From assembly GCA_016808115.1 (NCBI GenBank), contig JAEQBH010002353.1, positions 620,001 to 684,000 on the forward strand: 64,000 nucleotides of DNA. Reading direction: 5' to 3'. Under the pieces are notes generated by a model. That model saw nothing but the letters and a program-made list of their open reading frames with translations. It ran no database searches and was not told where the DNA came from. The stretch comes from Tetrastigma voinierianum (taxonomy: Eukaryota; Streptophyta; Magnoliopsida; Vitales; Vitaceae). A program made the translations under genes and the position numbers. How positions within the stretch are numbered: position 1 is the first letter of the stretch; every line of letters starts with the position of its first letter. Positions 24,100 to 38,500 of the stretch are shown one piece after another.

Positions 24100-27000
24100 C
24101 TTGCAGCAAAAAGATCTATACCCAACAGGTGGATCCATGCTGAAGCCAATGTCAGCTCATTGGAGAACATCTTTGCTATACCAGGTAACTGTACATATTA
24201 AACAGGGAGAGAGAGAGAGAGAAGAGAGGAGAGAGAAGACTTATTCAGTTCTTTTTTAGTAATGGATGCTTCTCAAATTGTCACATGCATCAAACCAAAT
24301 ATTGGACTTTAATGTTCTAGTTAATACACACCTCTGGCAGCCAGTATTTACTTGCAAACATCAGCTTTATCGTATCTGGTGTCCAGGAAAGGTATAACAG
24401 ATATGCGTAAGAAAGTCCGAGCACAACATATGGAATAGTGCTTTCCATAGACTTCTTTGTCTGCATTTTGAATGATCCGGACTGATTAATACATCTCTAA
24501 AAACATATTACAGAGCTTATAAAGAATCCAAGATTAATATAAGTAGGTTTAGAAATGGAAATTGCGAAAATGAAAAAGAACTTGTAAAGAGGGAACTAGA
24601 ATTAGAAATAAATATAGAAAAATACCAATTCAGCCTTGGGAGCTAAAACCATCAGGGTGTAGAATGGAAGAACAGCCACTGTTCCCAAGGTAAAAACACT
24701 ACTAGCAATTTGAGGATTTGCTAACCCTGTAAGAAGACAAAGTGGAAAAAGGATGTAAGAGACTAAATGTTAGTACTAGTAACACTATCAAATGCAGAAG
24801 AAAGGCCTTTGACACAGTTAAGCAATGTAATGCATAAAAATTATTGTGTTGCAGTAAGAGTCTTCCAACGCCAAAATATATCATTAATGCATCATAGGGA
24901 TCATAAAGGGTATTCAAGATGGCAAGTTATAGGGAAACTCAAGTGAATGCATTATCGACCAGGAAAAAAAATGGAGAAAAACAAATTACAGAGGGGTTCT
25001 TTGTTCTGTCAAAGGGTATCAAATCCATGCACTCAACATACACTAGAATTGCCGCAAATTTGTGCATCACCCATCAGGACAGGAGTGAGAACCTAGAGGG
25101 ATTTTCCATTGATCTATCAGAACATTCCTGAAAGGAATTAATGTAATTTGGGCTTTTCAATCTTATGTTTTATTTTAATTTCTAATGAGGAAATTAAGAA
25201 TTCTACTCAAACATCAAACTGCTCTATGTGGTCCTTGCCATTAAGCCCCTCCATAGGATTAGCCAGCAATTCAAGGAAGGCTTTCTACTGACATATCCCA
25301 TTTGAGCTCCTATGCCAAACCACCAGGCTTTCAACTGAAACAAATATAGTAGTACAGCTTCATAGGGAAGCATGATCACTTTCCAACACCCAATTAAGCA
25401 AATTCCATATAAAGTTCTCATTCCAAGTAGAACCCTTTTCATCAAAGCTGCACTCAAAAAGCATGTTTCCTTTTTAACCGGGATCCCAAAGGATCAGATT
25501 CAAATACCCTGAAAATGAGCTTTCACACACTTTCGTTCTGTCCAACCTTTACACTCTGCTTTAAACCTCACTTATTCAAGGATCTAAATCTCATGATATG
25601 GCTCCCCAAAGATCCAACCCCAAGGTTACCTGCAGCTCCTTGACCTTGCACCCCCACAAACAAACACTTCTCTGTTTTATAGCAGAACTTTCTTCAATTA
25701 TTGATCCTTCCATTCTGCAGATCTTTAAAGCACTTTTAGTTTGCATGATTTGTTTGTCAGCACCAAACCACCAATCTTTATAAGCAAGCACACAACTTCT
25801 AATCTGTTAAATGATATTTAAATTTTTCTCCCAACCCTGCTTACAAAAAGCATATTTCTGATTTTTCTATCCTTGAAGCAATTGAAATCCCGATTTAAAT
25901 TATATAATTGCCAGCCAAAGAACAAAAAAAACTAAAAGAACCTGAGAGAGATCTAATCGATGTGAAGAAGAAAAATAATTAAGCAGAAAAGAATTTCGAA
26001 TGCCATTATGGAATTTTCAGAATTACCATAAAGGTAAGAATCTAAACATGAAGTGCAATTCTTATCATATATCAAATGAAAGCATAATGATAAGAAGCAT
26101 CCTTCTGTACACAAAGTAGGAAGGATCTGATGGTCCTTGCCCTGATACATTTGGATCTTAACAGTTCATTCAGGTCTTAAATAACTTAAAATATGACAGG
26201 AAAGTTTCTACTGAGCATGGATTAAGCTCCCATAAATGACTTCAGCAGAAATTCATTAGTTCTCTTTTTCATGCCTAACCTCAAATTTTACTCCCTGAGC
26301 ATCCACATATGGATTAGAAATTTAGAACTATCCCCCTCCAGTTCATTTGCTAACTTGGTCTCTCCAGTCTTCATGTTACTGTTTACATGCTTAAATTTGG
26401 AAATGATACTTTATCTTTACTTAATAAATGGGGAACGAAAGGGGCAGCTCTGTAGAATAGAGATCCTAATATAAGTTGCTTTGTCCCTAAATGATAGAAT
26501 CATAGAAACCCCCTTTGTCTAGGGCTTTTCTCGGTGTTGAGGGGATCGCGTTTAACTATTATTCAATGGATCTTTGACATCTTATGAACTAGTCTTCAGA
26601 TAAAAATCTCAAGAGTATCATCTTCTTGTGAATGTATGCATACACTTTAGTACTGCACATCTCCCATGTGATTTCAGACATTTAATGACCTTAATTCTTC
26701 CTACACTCTCTTCAAGAACATTAAAACAATGAAGAAAAAAATTAAAATATCATAATAAAAGCTATTTGCTAAGATTGTGGGTTTTATAAAAGGCAATCAT
26801 TTAGTTTGCAAATGATGTAGAATGTTTGACAAGTATTGTAAGTTGCATAAGAAGAATTACACGAAGCACGGACTGCTGAGCCTTTTCTATTAAGCACAAA
26901 TCTCGCAGCTTTTGGTCTAATTACGATTCTTGATCCTTGCATGAAACTCCACTCACTGCTTCGCATAGCTCCGGCTCTTGCAACTTGGTGGCCATAAAGC

Positions 27001-27893
27001 TCAGTGCTCTTTCCTCTGAGAGCAAAATTGGACCTCTGATCCTTTCTTGTATAACACTGAGGTCTAATGCCCCCTGCTAAATGATTAACCTACAAGAAAT
27101 AAAGCCTAAAATGATATGAAATTTTATCAAAGTCACAAGACAAACCATGCAGCTAATCTCTAATAATTAATACAACTACAAGCTTCATCCATGAACTTTA
27201 TCATTTTTCATTTCTTGTTACATCATAACATAAACTGGTGGATAGAACATCAATGAAAGATTAAAATGATCAAAGCAGCAAGGATATCTCAATTTCATGC
27301 TCAAGCTCAATTCTAAAAACAAATCATCAAACCACAGGGGAAGTTCATACACTAACATGCCAGAACAGTGAAATTTGGGATTTTGTACATTTCTTCTCAT
27401 CAAGCATCTACCCAAGAGCATTAGTACTTGACAATGTGAGCAAGACATGGATACTAATTACAGAAACTGATAATTAAAGCAAAAATAGACTATAAAGCCA
27501 AAATAAATTAAGAAAGACAGCAAAGCTAAAGCATCCGAATTATCAATTACCTGAAACAAATGGGAAAAACATCCACTCCAGATCTGGCTAAAAACCAAGT
27601 GAAACAAGTAAAACGCCAAAACTGATTCTTTTCATAAGTTAAAAAAAACCCAATGCCAATCAGTCTGGTCAAACCCCCGGCAGAAGTCCAGAAGGAAAAG
27701 GGCTATTCAAATTTTGAAAAAAAAAAAAAAACAAGAATATCCACGTTAAAAAGGAAAAAAAAGTCTAAAGCAAGTTTCCAAACACCTGCAAGAACTGAAA
27801 AGTTCAAAAAACAAATAAATAAAAATGCAGAGGAAGTGGGGAGCATACCTTGAGCGAGATTTGAGAATGGCAAAAGCAAGAGAAGAAGGCCAT
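23854..27893 (-). CDS. ABA4: ABA4, plastid membrane protein needed for neoxanthin synthesis (DUF4281)
   Basis: ABA4 is required to convert violaxanthin to neoxanthin, a precursor of abscisic acid, and sits in plastid membranes. Six exons read on the minus strand join in frame to 246 residues: 27893-27849, 27089-26861, 24726-24626, 24460-24332, 24188-24100, 24001-23854, all with GT-AG introns. Residues 1 to about 90 are a transit-peptide-like region (MAFFSCFCHSQISLK in exon 1, SSEWSFMQGSRIVIRPKAAR in exon 2). The conserved domain begins at about residue 92 (WLANPQIASSVF). It includes VAVLPFYTLMVLAPKAEL, YAYLLYLSWTPDTIKLMF, ASKYWLPE, LTLASAWIHLLGIDLFAAR and IETRHSVSLCLL, giving about four membrane segments (roughly 98-117, 134-152, 178-198, 213-232). 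No stop or frameshift was seen, so the gene looks intact. Intron 5 (98 bp) is mostly a (GA)n run on the plus strand. A 2.1-kb intron 2 holds nothing I recognise. Confidence 0.93.
24053..24093. repeat. (GA)n microsatellite in ABA4 intron 5
   Basis: About 20 GA units directly downstream (gene sense, CT on the coding strand) of the exon 5 donor GTCTTT at 24099-24094. It makes up over 40% of the 98-bp intron and gives a long pyrimidine tract in the pre-mRNA. Confidence 0.9.
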
Positions 27894-28240
27894 ATAGCTA
27901 ACGGAAAACCAAGAAACCCAACGCCGGCTACAACAATATTACCACCAGCAGCAGCAGCAGCAATAATAATAGTAAGGGAATCTTCTTCATTCAATTACAT
28001 ATTTAAAGAAAAAGAACCCAGAGGACAAAGCAGTGAGGTGGGATTTTCCACAACATCAAACAGAGCAGCGACACGCAACATAGAGAGAGAGAGAGAGAGC
28101 GGAAAAGAGGGAGGAAAAGGGGGGTTTGCTCGAGTCAGAACCCACTCACCTCACACACCCACTAAAGGAAATAGTAGCAGTTCACTACGCCATCACATGG
28201 TGGAAGTCTAGCCATATATCAACATACTCATGTCCCACAT

Positions 28241-28305
<65 letters not shown>

Positions 28306-28440
28306 CCTATTCAGTATTTTCACTCCTCCATCTCCATCTCATCTTCTGGGGATTGCTTCTTGTCTACTGCTCCATTGTGACTTGTGATTTCGAAACAAGC
28401 CTACCTCTCTCTTGTCCCATGTGCCACACTTATTCGCGCT
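27894..28440 (-). promoter_or_regulatory. ABA4 upstream region with GA and CT/TA microsatellites
   Basis: Upstream of the ABA4 start on the minus strand: a short GA run at 28082-28100, then (CT)n at 28241-28279 directly joined to (TA)n at 28280-28305. Read in gene direction this is (TA)13 followed by (GA)20, about 350-410 bp before the ATG. A TA run followed by a GA tract could act as a core promoter or be a mutable site. This is inference; no transcript data. Confidence 0.5.
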
Positions 28441-29584
28441 AAATGCGGTTAGGGCAGTTTGGGCATTATGGCTAGTATACGTGGGTTTTTTTTTATATCC
28501 ATTCAAAACTCATATTTTTGGCTGCACAATTTTGCAAATGTTTTCCCATTAAAGTCATATTTACATGATTTCCCCTAAAATCAATTAGAAAATCAATAGA
28601 ATTCAAGCTAGGAAGAAATTATTTGAAATCACATCCATTGAGATACTGTCCAGTCATTGTTCTGAATACTGATAAGATTGGTGGCGTGAGTGACAGTAGG
28701 GAAAAGGGGAACTGAGAAAAGGCGTGGCTGCTAAGAAGAATTGATAGAATGGTGGTTGATAGGTGACGTGACCAAATCCTAATGGTTTCGAACATAATAA
28801 TTAAGGATAATGGAATTAAAGCTTTGTCAAATTGATTAAAGTTGGAGAGTAGTTGAATTCAGGTTGCGTCCTAAATATAACTGAAAGAAATGAACTGAGT
28901 TTTGATTACTTACGTACCCAGGATTCATTGTAAGCATTGTCCATAGATAGGTCTTGTACTAACAGCCATACAGGTCTTGTCGAAACAGACTAGGCTCAAT
29001 TAAGGAATTTTACATACGATAATAACACATGGACTGATTGACATGCAAGATGAAATGAGTACCATTTAGTCATTTACACTGATCAGGATAGATAAGAAAA
29101 ATTTTAAATCAAGACCCAAAAAGTATTAAGGAAAGAAAATAAGGTAGAAACTAAAAATATATATATAGTTTAAAAACTTGTTTATTAATTACATGTGCGT
29201 GACTAGTTAAAAATTTTAAAAATATGTAAAATTTTGAGAAATTTTGATACATTAGATTTCTCTTATATTTTTTCCATGGTAAAACCAAACATAAGAATTA
29301 TTTTCCTTAATTTTTTTTTCTTTCCCTATAAACATATAATTGCAAACTAAATTTTCAGTAACCTGAAAGCTCTATACGAATTACAATTATTACATAAACA
29401 AATAACTATTTTACAACCAATTGTAGTAACTACTCAATAGTTGGAATAGGATACAAATGATGGAGCTCCAATGCAATGACTGGATCAGCTTATGTACGAT
29501 AGCAACCTCCCCAGTTTTTAAATAGTGTACGAGACTATGTCCCTTAATTATTAATTGACTGAAGAAATGATTAATCATAACTGA
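28441..29584. other. Intergenic, AT-rich, no gene seen
   Basis: Lies between the ABA4 promoter region and the 3' end of the alpha/beta hydrolase gene. No recognisable ORF, transposon ends or RNA gene. The part near 29585 probably contains the hydrolase 3' UTR. Confidence 0.5.
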
Positions 29585-32500
29585 TCAAATGGGGGTGGTT
29601 TTTACACTATGCTCATCCAACCAAGAAATGATATCATCAAAGACCCGAATTATCATCTCATCTGGCTCACCTTCAAGAAGAGCATGATAAGCATCCTTAT
29701 AAAGATTTAGCTTCTTGTCGGAACTACTCGCCTTTTCGTACAAAGCCTTGCTCACAGATGGATCAGTAACAATATCAGCCTGTCCATGCAGGATCAGTAA
29801 TGGCATAGAGACCTGTAAACAATAGCAGTTCTAAGTTATCTAAAGACAAATGACAATTCAAAATACTATGCTTGGTACAGAGCTTTGCTAAAATCACATG
29901 AAATTTATGCTGTTAAAACTTGAAGCAAATGAATTTCAGTTCAGCTCCTTAGTAAAGACAATATTGATATCTATAGTTTATCAACAGGATTGGCTGCCTT
30001 AGTTAATCAACAAGTCTGAACCCTTCTATTAGAAAGAATGAAAAGAAAAAGAAAAAGATGAGGTATAGATTAGAACAGAGGGCCTCTCTCAACATGCTTT
30101 TTTCAATTTAGCATAAATAAAAAATCTGTAGCTGGATTAAATACAGATAATATGCTGTTTGCTATTTGCAGTTAGTTTTTTTTTTTTTTTTTTTTTGTAT
30201 CGGTAAGAACAGGGCAAATATTATTAATGCTATTTGCAGTAGTTAAAGATTACCTAAGTGGTGTGTGTTGTTTACTATTTGCATTGGCTAAATATTACCA
30301 AAGTGGTGTGTAGTTCGCATACAAAATAGTTGATCTTAAACAAACTAAATTAACACTGAGTTTAGAATTTACACATATCAATAAGCTTAGATTCTGAGAT
30401 GGCAGACCACACATCTATATCTCCACTATTGAAGTACAAATGAAGACTTCCTTTTGCTTCAGTCAATCTGACTGTTTATTTATCACCTTAAAGCCAGCTA
30501 GTAGAGGATATGACGATATAAATTTCAGGTTGATGGGCAGCCAGCACAGAGATGAAGATCCCATTTTAAACTATTTTGATTATTTTAAATTGATCAATTG
30601 CTGATGCTTCTGAGTAACTATGAAAATGCACAATGAATCATCACCTTAAGTTTTGTGAGTAAGGTGGTATTTGCTTTCTGGCTGAACAAAGGCGGCCAAA
30701 TTTTGGCTTTTATTATTTAGCTTAAAGTGACTTGTTAATACTAATATCAACCAATATAATCAAAGTGAACTTGTTACCCATAAATTCAGTTTAGTTAACT
30801 TATATTGATTGATACCAATAAATTACTTTTGGCTAAATAGAAAAATCCAAAATATTTGGTTTTTTCTATTCTGCCAAAAAACAAATACTACCTAACTTTG
30901 GTAGAAGTATAAGTTGTTAGGATATGGGCTCATAACATCTATTATGCTAACATCCTCATGTGGGTATTGTAACCATAGTTAACCCTAAGTCTAATAACAT
31001 GTTAAACTATCAACCTTTCTAAAAGTTTAAATGGTTCCAGTACTGATGTGCAATGCATTTCAGGCTAAATAGTTTCCTTTAGGCACACCTAATAATAACT
31101 CAATTCACAGTATTGCAGTGAAAAGACATTGATATTCGAAAAATTAAGATTCTATAACAAATTGGCCTTTTACACAAGCAGCCATCATCATTCTTTTATC
31201 TTGCAATGGATGAAGTATCTGCAGGAGCTACAGTGTTGAGTGATCCTATAAGGTTATAGTCTATGTGCAAATCACCTTTTTTCTTTCTGTCTTTTTTTTT
31301 CTGGATAAAAACCCTTTTCTTTTTTCTTTCATTGTTCCTGTTGAGAATCATAGAATATTCTCTAGCTATTCTTTAATTTATCTCCTACCTTTTGTATACA
31401 TTATCCTCCTTCCTTTTACACTTTATTTTGTTTCCTTTTTATTCCATTCTTTTGTATATATATAGGTGTCTCTATACTATGTAATCACTCATTCAATAAA
31501 GAAAAGATTATTTTCTTCTCTCATTTCACATGATATCAGAGCCATGAAAGATTAGGGTTAGGTTTCATCCCGGAGGCTACTGACGCAATCAAATCTGCTC
31601 TTTTCCGCTGACCAAATTTCCCGGTGACTTTCCGACGACCTCAACTCTAGCAGGTGATCACTCCTCCAAAATCGCCAAAGCCTACTCTCCCCGCCGGTGG
31701 AAGAATCTCCAGCAACAAACTCCACACGCGCCACCACAAGATCCGGGCGTGGCCCACTTTCCGGCGATGCGATTTCACCTAGAAGGTCGCCAGCCACCGA
31801 TCTACACTTCTATGCCCCTACATCTCTCATCCGACACTTGCATCATTGACTTTTAGACCTTTTTTCTCTCGAGACAGGCAAACAGCCTCTGTTCCTTTCT
31901 TTTTCTTCCAACTTCGACACATCTGGAGACTCTTCTCACAATCTGGGACTTCAAAGAGACCTTGTGGCTCCCCTAGTAACCATATTTTGTTGATTCAGTG
32001 GACTTTGTTGCCTTTCTCAATTTCTATGGTATGAGGGAGCTCATCCCATACCCTATGGTTATTCTTCGCCCCGACCAATATAAGAGTACCTCCACCTCAC
32101 TGCAGTAGCCAAATCTTCATCCATTTAAATGCATTACTGACAGAAAATGCCTCTGCTTGCCTTTCACATTTATCTGGTACATGGATTCTCAATTATAGAG
32201 CCTCTGGTAATGAGGACCTTTTTTCTTCCCTTACTATTACATCATCTTTACCCATGATTACTTTAGCTAATGGATCTCAAACCATGGCTAAAGGCATCAG
32301 TTCGGCATGTCCTCTTCCTTCTGTACCCCTTACTTCTGTCCTTTATGTTCCTAATTCTCCTTTTAATCTGATTTCTATCAGCAAGTTGACTCGTGACCTT
32401 AATTGTTTGATTACCTTTTATGATAAATTTGTCACATTGCAGGACAGGAGTATGGGGAGTACGATTGGCATAGAACGTGAGTTTCAGGGCCTATTTCATC

Positions 32501-35500
32501 TCAGCTCACCTTCATCTTCTACTACTTGCACTTCCATGGATACTCCTCTCTTTATTCATGATCGCGCAGTCATTAGGAATATTTAGGATTTCGAGATAAT
32601 AGTTACCTCGTTTTCTAGTTTGTCTCGATTGGTGGTCGTGTGACTTGAAACATAATCGTGAACCGTCACTAAGTAGCTTAGAACAGGACAAAGTCACTTT
32701 TCACAACACCCACGCTCATGTTTAGGACCCTTCCCGGGCCAGGTCTACCTTGATTCGGTACTTTGTTATTTTTATAGATGATTATTTTCGTTGTACTTGG
32801 CTATTTTTAATGAAAAATCAAGGTGAGCTATGCTCTATTTTCTAGAAGTTCCATGCTGAAGTTCGAACTCAATTTAATACTTCAATCCGTATCCTACGAA
32901 GTGATAATGCCAAGGAATATCTTTCTGGACCATTCTCCTCTTTTTTATCCTCACATGGGATTCTTCATCGGTCCTCTTGCACTTACACTCCTCAATAGAA
33001 TGGAGTGGCTAAGCGAAGCGCATCATTGGTTATTTGCTCGCACTCTCCTCTCCGTCATAAGGTTCTCAGCGTTTTAGAGGATGCTACCTTAATGCGTATT
33101 ATTTGATCAATCGTATGTTGTCATCTGTCTTACATGATAAAATCCCTCATTCCTTTCTTTTTCCAAACCAACCTCTCTTCTACCTTCCCCTCGTGTCTTT
33201 GGTTGTGTTTGTTTTGTCCATATTCTTACTCTTGGACACAAAAAGCTCTCGGCAAGCCCTGAGAGTGTGTCTTCTTGGTTATTCTCGGCAGTAGAGGTTA
33301 TCGTTGCTACTCTCCTAATACACATCGATACTTTGTCTCTACCGATGTCACATTTTTTGAGAACTCTTCTATGTTCCCTATCACCCACCCTCCCAGTTCT
33401 AATGTGATATCTCTACCCCTTATTTATCCTGTCCCGGATATCTCACATGTACGTCCGACTACTCCACCTCGACCATTACAGGTTTATACTCGTCACCCAC
33501 ATACTGACATCGGGCCTACAACTGACTCATCTCCTATGGAGCCCTTCTCCACGACATCGGTCTTACCGCCTCCCGCTGATCTTCCCATTGCCATTCGAAA
33601 AGGTTCTCATTTCTCTCGTAACCCCCATCCTATTTATAATTTCTTGACTTATCATCGTTTATCTTCCTCACACTCTTGCCTTTGTTTTCACTTTGTCTTC
33701 TGTTTTTGTTCCACAAACTATGCATGAGGCTCTAACCCATCTGGACTGAAAACAAGCTATGGTTGAGAAAATGGCCGCTCTACAATCTAGTGGCACTTAG
33801 GACCCGGTTACCTTACCTGCTAGCAAAACACCTATTGGATGTCGTTGGGTGTATACCATGAAGATTGGCCCCGATGGTCGGGTGGATCGTCTTAAGGCTC
33901 GGTTAGTTGCAAAGGGGTACACTAAGGTCTATGGTTCCGACTACTATGATATCTTTTCCCCTATCGCCAAGATTGCCTCTATTTGTCTTCTCCTATCTAT
34001 AGTTGCTATGCAATCTTGGCCTTTGTATCAGTTGGACATCAAAAATGCCTTCTTACATGGCGATCTAGCAGAGGAGATCTATATGGAGCAACCACCTGGG
34101 TTTGTTGCTCAAGGGGAGTCTGAATTGGTATACGAGTTCACATACTCATTATATGGCTGGCTTGATCCTTATATTTGGTTTTGGTAGTTTAGGCCCAGTG
34201 GTTTAGGGTTTGGTGTAGCTGAGTACAATAGATCCTTAGTTTTCTTCATCATCTGAGTTCGACGTGCGGTTATTTGATTGTTTATGTAGATGACAGTATT
34301 ATCACGAGACCAAATGTCGGGATGGTATTCGAGATCTTTGAAGCTTGACATCTCTTGACCCGACTTGTAGAACAGGGAAACTCAAGTTTCTGCGGGGATT
34401 AAGATATCTCGATCAAATCGGTGTAGTTATGAATCGGAGAAAGTATACGCCAGAAATAGCTAGAAGAAACGGTATGCTAGATTGCAAACCTATAGACACT
34501 CCTATGGATCCAAATGTCAAGCTCGTACCAGGACAGGGAAGCCTCTACGTGATCCAGGGAGATATCGACAGCTTGTGGGAAAACTAAACTATCTCACCAT
34601 CATCCGACCAAATATTTCCTTTTCGACGAGTGTTGTTAGCCAGTTCTTGCAATCACCATATGATAATCACTAAGATGTCGTGATTCGTGTCCTTCATTAT
34701 ATTAAGGGGACACCAGGCCAAGGGGTGTAATATGAAATCAAAGGTCACACCCAGATTGTCGGATATTGTGATGCAGACTGGGCAGGTTCACCTGCTGATA
34801 AACGCTCCACTTCTGGTATTGTGTTTTTATTAATGGAAACCTAGTATCCTGGAAGAGTAAGAAACAAGATTTTGTAGACAGATCAAGTGCTGAAGGAGAA
34901 TACCAAGCTATGGCTTTGGCGACATCTTAATTTCCGTATGCATTTGCGAGCGTCTTCTTTGGAAATTGCAGTTTAAGAAGGATGAACAAATGAAACTAAC
35001 ATGTGATAATCAAGTTGTTATCCACATCGCATCCAACCCGGTCTTTCATGAAAGGACCAAGCATATTGAAGTGGATTATCACTTCATCAGAGAGAAGATC
35101 GCATCAGGATGCATGACTACTAGTTTTGTCAACTCGAGTGATCAACTAGCAGATGTGTTCACCAAATCTACTCGAGAGGTCCAGAAATTAAAAATCACAT
35201 TTATATGAGAGTTTAGTGCATTTGGCCTTATATCTGAAACGAGGTGGAGTGTTGAGAATCATAGAATATTCTCGAGATATTCTTTTGGTTATCTCACACC
35301 TTTGTATACATTATCATGTACTTTTTACTTTATTTGTTTCCTTTTTGTTCCATTCTTTTGTATATATATAAGTGTCTCTATACTATGTAATACTCACTCA
35401 TTCAATTAAGAAAATCATTTTTTTCTTCTCTCATTTCACAATTCCTTTTCCCCCTTTTGATTATAAACTGAGGATTCTTTACATTCTTTTTTTTTATCGA

Positions 35501-38500
35501 TAAAAAACAATATATAGATCATAAGAACCAAGAGGTTCCAAAAAGTACATAGGATGTGAACAAGAGGGAACCAAAAGGAACCAGAAAGGAAACAAAAACG
35601 GACCCAGAGCAAATTTACGCCCTGCATTACGCAGCCCAGGCCGAAAATCGCGCGAAAGAAGTCGTGTTAACAACAACATACAAAATTTGTCAATTACAAA
35701 TTGCTCAATTAGCTTTAATTATTTCGCGCGTTGTTGCTTAGTTATCGAAACACCACCCTATTTAACTCCGCCGTAAAGTCAGAAAATGCGTGAAGGAGCA
35801 ATGTCCCCAGATTTTTCGTTTTGCATGCGCTCCTTGCCAAGCTAGGAGGTCACACCTGTGAATGCGGAAGGCCCGAGAGTGGTCTGACTATCGTGAAAGA
35901 GGACAAGCATCACGGCGGTCTTGCGGAGTGGATTGTGTGAGATGATCTATAGTCCCTTCATCCTCTTCGCAAAGCTGACCACGTTTATGAGAGATCTTCC
36001 GCGACGTTTAAGGTACCTCAGGGGTCATCACTTTTCCACTAGGAAGCCCCACGAGCAAAAAAGTTAATTTTGGAAGAATCGAAGCATTCCAAACGAGGCG
36101 GAACAAGAAAATCAAAAGTCAGCCCGAAAACATCTAAACCATTATACATGGTCTTGATTGAGAAGGTACCAAGTCTAGATCCCTTCACCAAGAGATTGTC
36201 CTCAATCTCGAGGTCTAATTCTTCTGTGGATAAAAGGAAAGAGAAAACTTCCACACTCACCAGAAATCTCCCAATCATTAAAGGGCCTTAGAAAGGTTGG
36301 TGCCCATCCCCTTTCCTCCCTAAAATGGTTCTACAGTTCTGACACCATGGCGTCTTTTTGCAATGCCAAAGAAAACATAGGGAGCAAGGAACGCGCCCTC
36401 CTACCATCAAGCCTGATCCTCCACCATCGCTAGGAGAAGGCAGAATTTTGTAGGAAGAGAGGCCATTCTTTGTCGATTTCCTTCCACGATCAACACCAAG
36501 CCACCCAAGGATTACGCGTGGCTGCCAGCCAGCTCCCATATTTGCTCATGACCTTTCTCCATAGGGCATTCCTCTCATTTGCGAATCTCCAACTCCGTTT
36601 GCATAAAAGAGCCTTATTTAGCCTGGAGAATTTTCTCAGGCCTAGGCCCCCTTTTTTCTTCTATGAGCAAACTGAGGCCCATTTAACGAGATGAGGCTTC
36701 TTCTCGAGGCTCCCACCACAGAAACTGTCTTTGGATTCTCTCCAAACTAGAGCAAATCTTTTGAGGCATGTGGAAAAGGGATAAGTGATAAATTGGGAGG
36801 TTGGACAAAAAACTACATATCAGCGTAATCCTTCCACCCTTAGAAATATACTGCATCTTCCATGAGGCCATCCTCTTCCGGAACCTATCTTCAACCGAAT
36901 CCCAAACCCCTATAGCCTTATGGGGGGCTCCCAGGGGGGAGACCTAAATAAGAAGAAGGGAAGGACCCGAGCCCACAGCCGAGCTCCATAGCTAACTCAA
37001 CGACATTGTCAATTGGCCTACTTAGGAATAATCTATCTTACTTAAGTTAATTCCTCAGATCAGCGTAAGCTAAAAGCCACATTAGAATCCAACTCAAAAA
37101 ATTTCATTAGGATTCTTTACAACACAGCATCATATTACATATAGAGGAATTATAACTCATAAAATATATGGTATATTATTTTTCTAATCTTCATCATGTG
37201 TGGTGTATCACATTGCATCATAATGGGCATCATACTTTTTTATATCATGAAAATAAACAAGTTTTGAAAGTTCAATTTAGCATCATATAAGTTTAATACA
37301 TAGGTTCATCACAAAAATCCATAAAGTTAAACTTTAGAATTTTTAATTCCAAATTGTTATAGACATGTTATATGTGTTCTTGACTATCATCTCCAAAATT
37401 CAAACTCTTGAATTTTTACATTTGATTTTTAATTCCAAATTGTTATAGACATGTTATATGTTCTTGACTATCATCTCCAAAATTCAAACTCTTCATGAAT
37501 GTCACTGTTTGTTCCCCACAAAAGAAAAAAAATGTATACTAAATAAAAGTTTTATTTATCGATCACCATCAATTTCAATATCAACCTTCAAATCATTCAA
37601 ATGAAAATTCCTCAATATCCATAATAATATATTTATTATACTTGCAACATTCCATGTGAGTCTGGCAATAAGAATGTAGCTTTTCATGTTGGCTTATTTT
37701 GCCACTTACACTTTTGTATGCTTAATTTCTTTATCTTTTTTTTTAATGAGTAAAACAAACAGAATATATTAAACGCAAAAAATACAACCAAAGGCTGTCC
37801 ATAAGTATGCTTGATTTCTATCTTTACACTACCTTTTAAACAATTAACATAATAATTTTTGTAAGAAAAAAATAATTTTCATAATTTGGAATGCTTAAGT
37901 TGTTAACGGCCATGATTATAAGTATATGTTTTTGGTGTCTCCCTTCAAATCCTCGTCCATATATCTTCAATCCTCTTCTCTCTTCTATTTGCACATTTTT
38001 ATCCAAAATCAAACATGAATAACATAAACGAGGAGAGTCAATTCCACCAATAAACATTTCCAAAGCTGGGTATTGACCATTCAAATGTCTCCAACTGTCT
38101 GTTCTTGACCTGGGTGTTGGGGACTATATTCTAAGGGGCGTCTGAGAAGCTAGTAGCCTATTAAACCTGTTATTCATGTTCTTTTTATTCTCTTGCTACT
38201 CTTTCAACTTGAAAGAATTTATCATCATTCTCTATACACTTTCCCTCTATTTATAGTATCATCCTTGTTTTTATCCAAATATAAATATAAAAAATTCAAG
38301 ATTATGTTGATTTCATTATCAGTGCAAGCAGAAAGACTAGGAAACACCCAGTGTTAAAAATATCGGTTTTGACAAATATATCGGTAATTTGAATTCTACG
38401 GATATATCGGATATATATATATCGGTATTTATAAATTATTCAAAATTTAAAGATATATTTAATTTTATATATCAAAAAATTGATTTGAAAGTAATGAAAT

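Larger units (their letters stand above)
31339..35440 (+). mobile_element. Ty1/Copia retrotransposon in hydrolase intron 6
   Basis: 5' LTR 31339-31530 and 3' LTR 35250-35440, both starting TGTTGAGAATCATAGAATATTCTC and ending CTCTCATTTCACA. Primer-binding site TGATATCAGAGCC at 31531; purine tract CGAGGTGGAG just before the 3' LTR. Target duplication GTTCC (31334-31338) / ATTCC (35441-35445), one mismatch. Coding is + sense, opposite to the host gene. It is full length in layout but every ORF is broken. Confidence 0.92.

Noticed and set aside
24047..24259. Plus-strand ORF rich in RERERE
   Set aside because: Translation of the (GA)n repeat in ABA4 intron 5 and exon 5 antisense.
27746..27994. 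Minus-strand ORF starting MNEEDSLTIIIAAAAAGGN
   Set aside because: It overlaps ABA4 exon 1 in another frame and runs into intron 1. The frame used by ABA4 starts at 27893 and splices in phase to exon 2. The alanine run comes from a GCA/AAT microsatellite.
28126..28442. Plus-strand ORFs with SLSLSLSL and YIYIYI
   Set aside because: Translation of the (CT)n(TA)n microsatellite.
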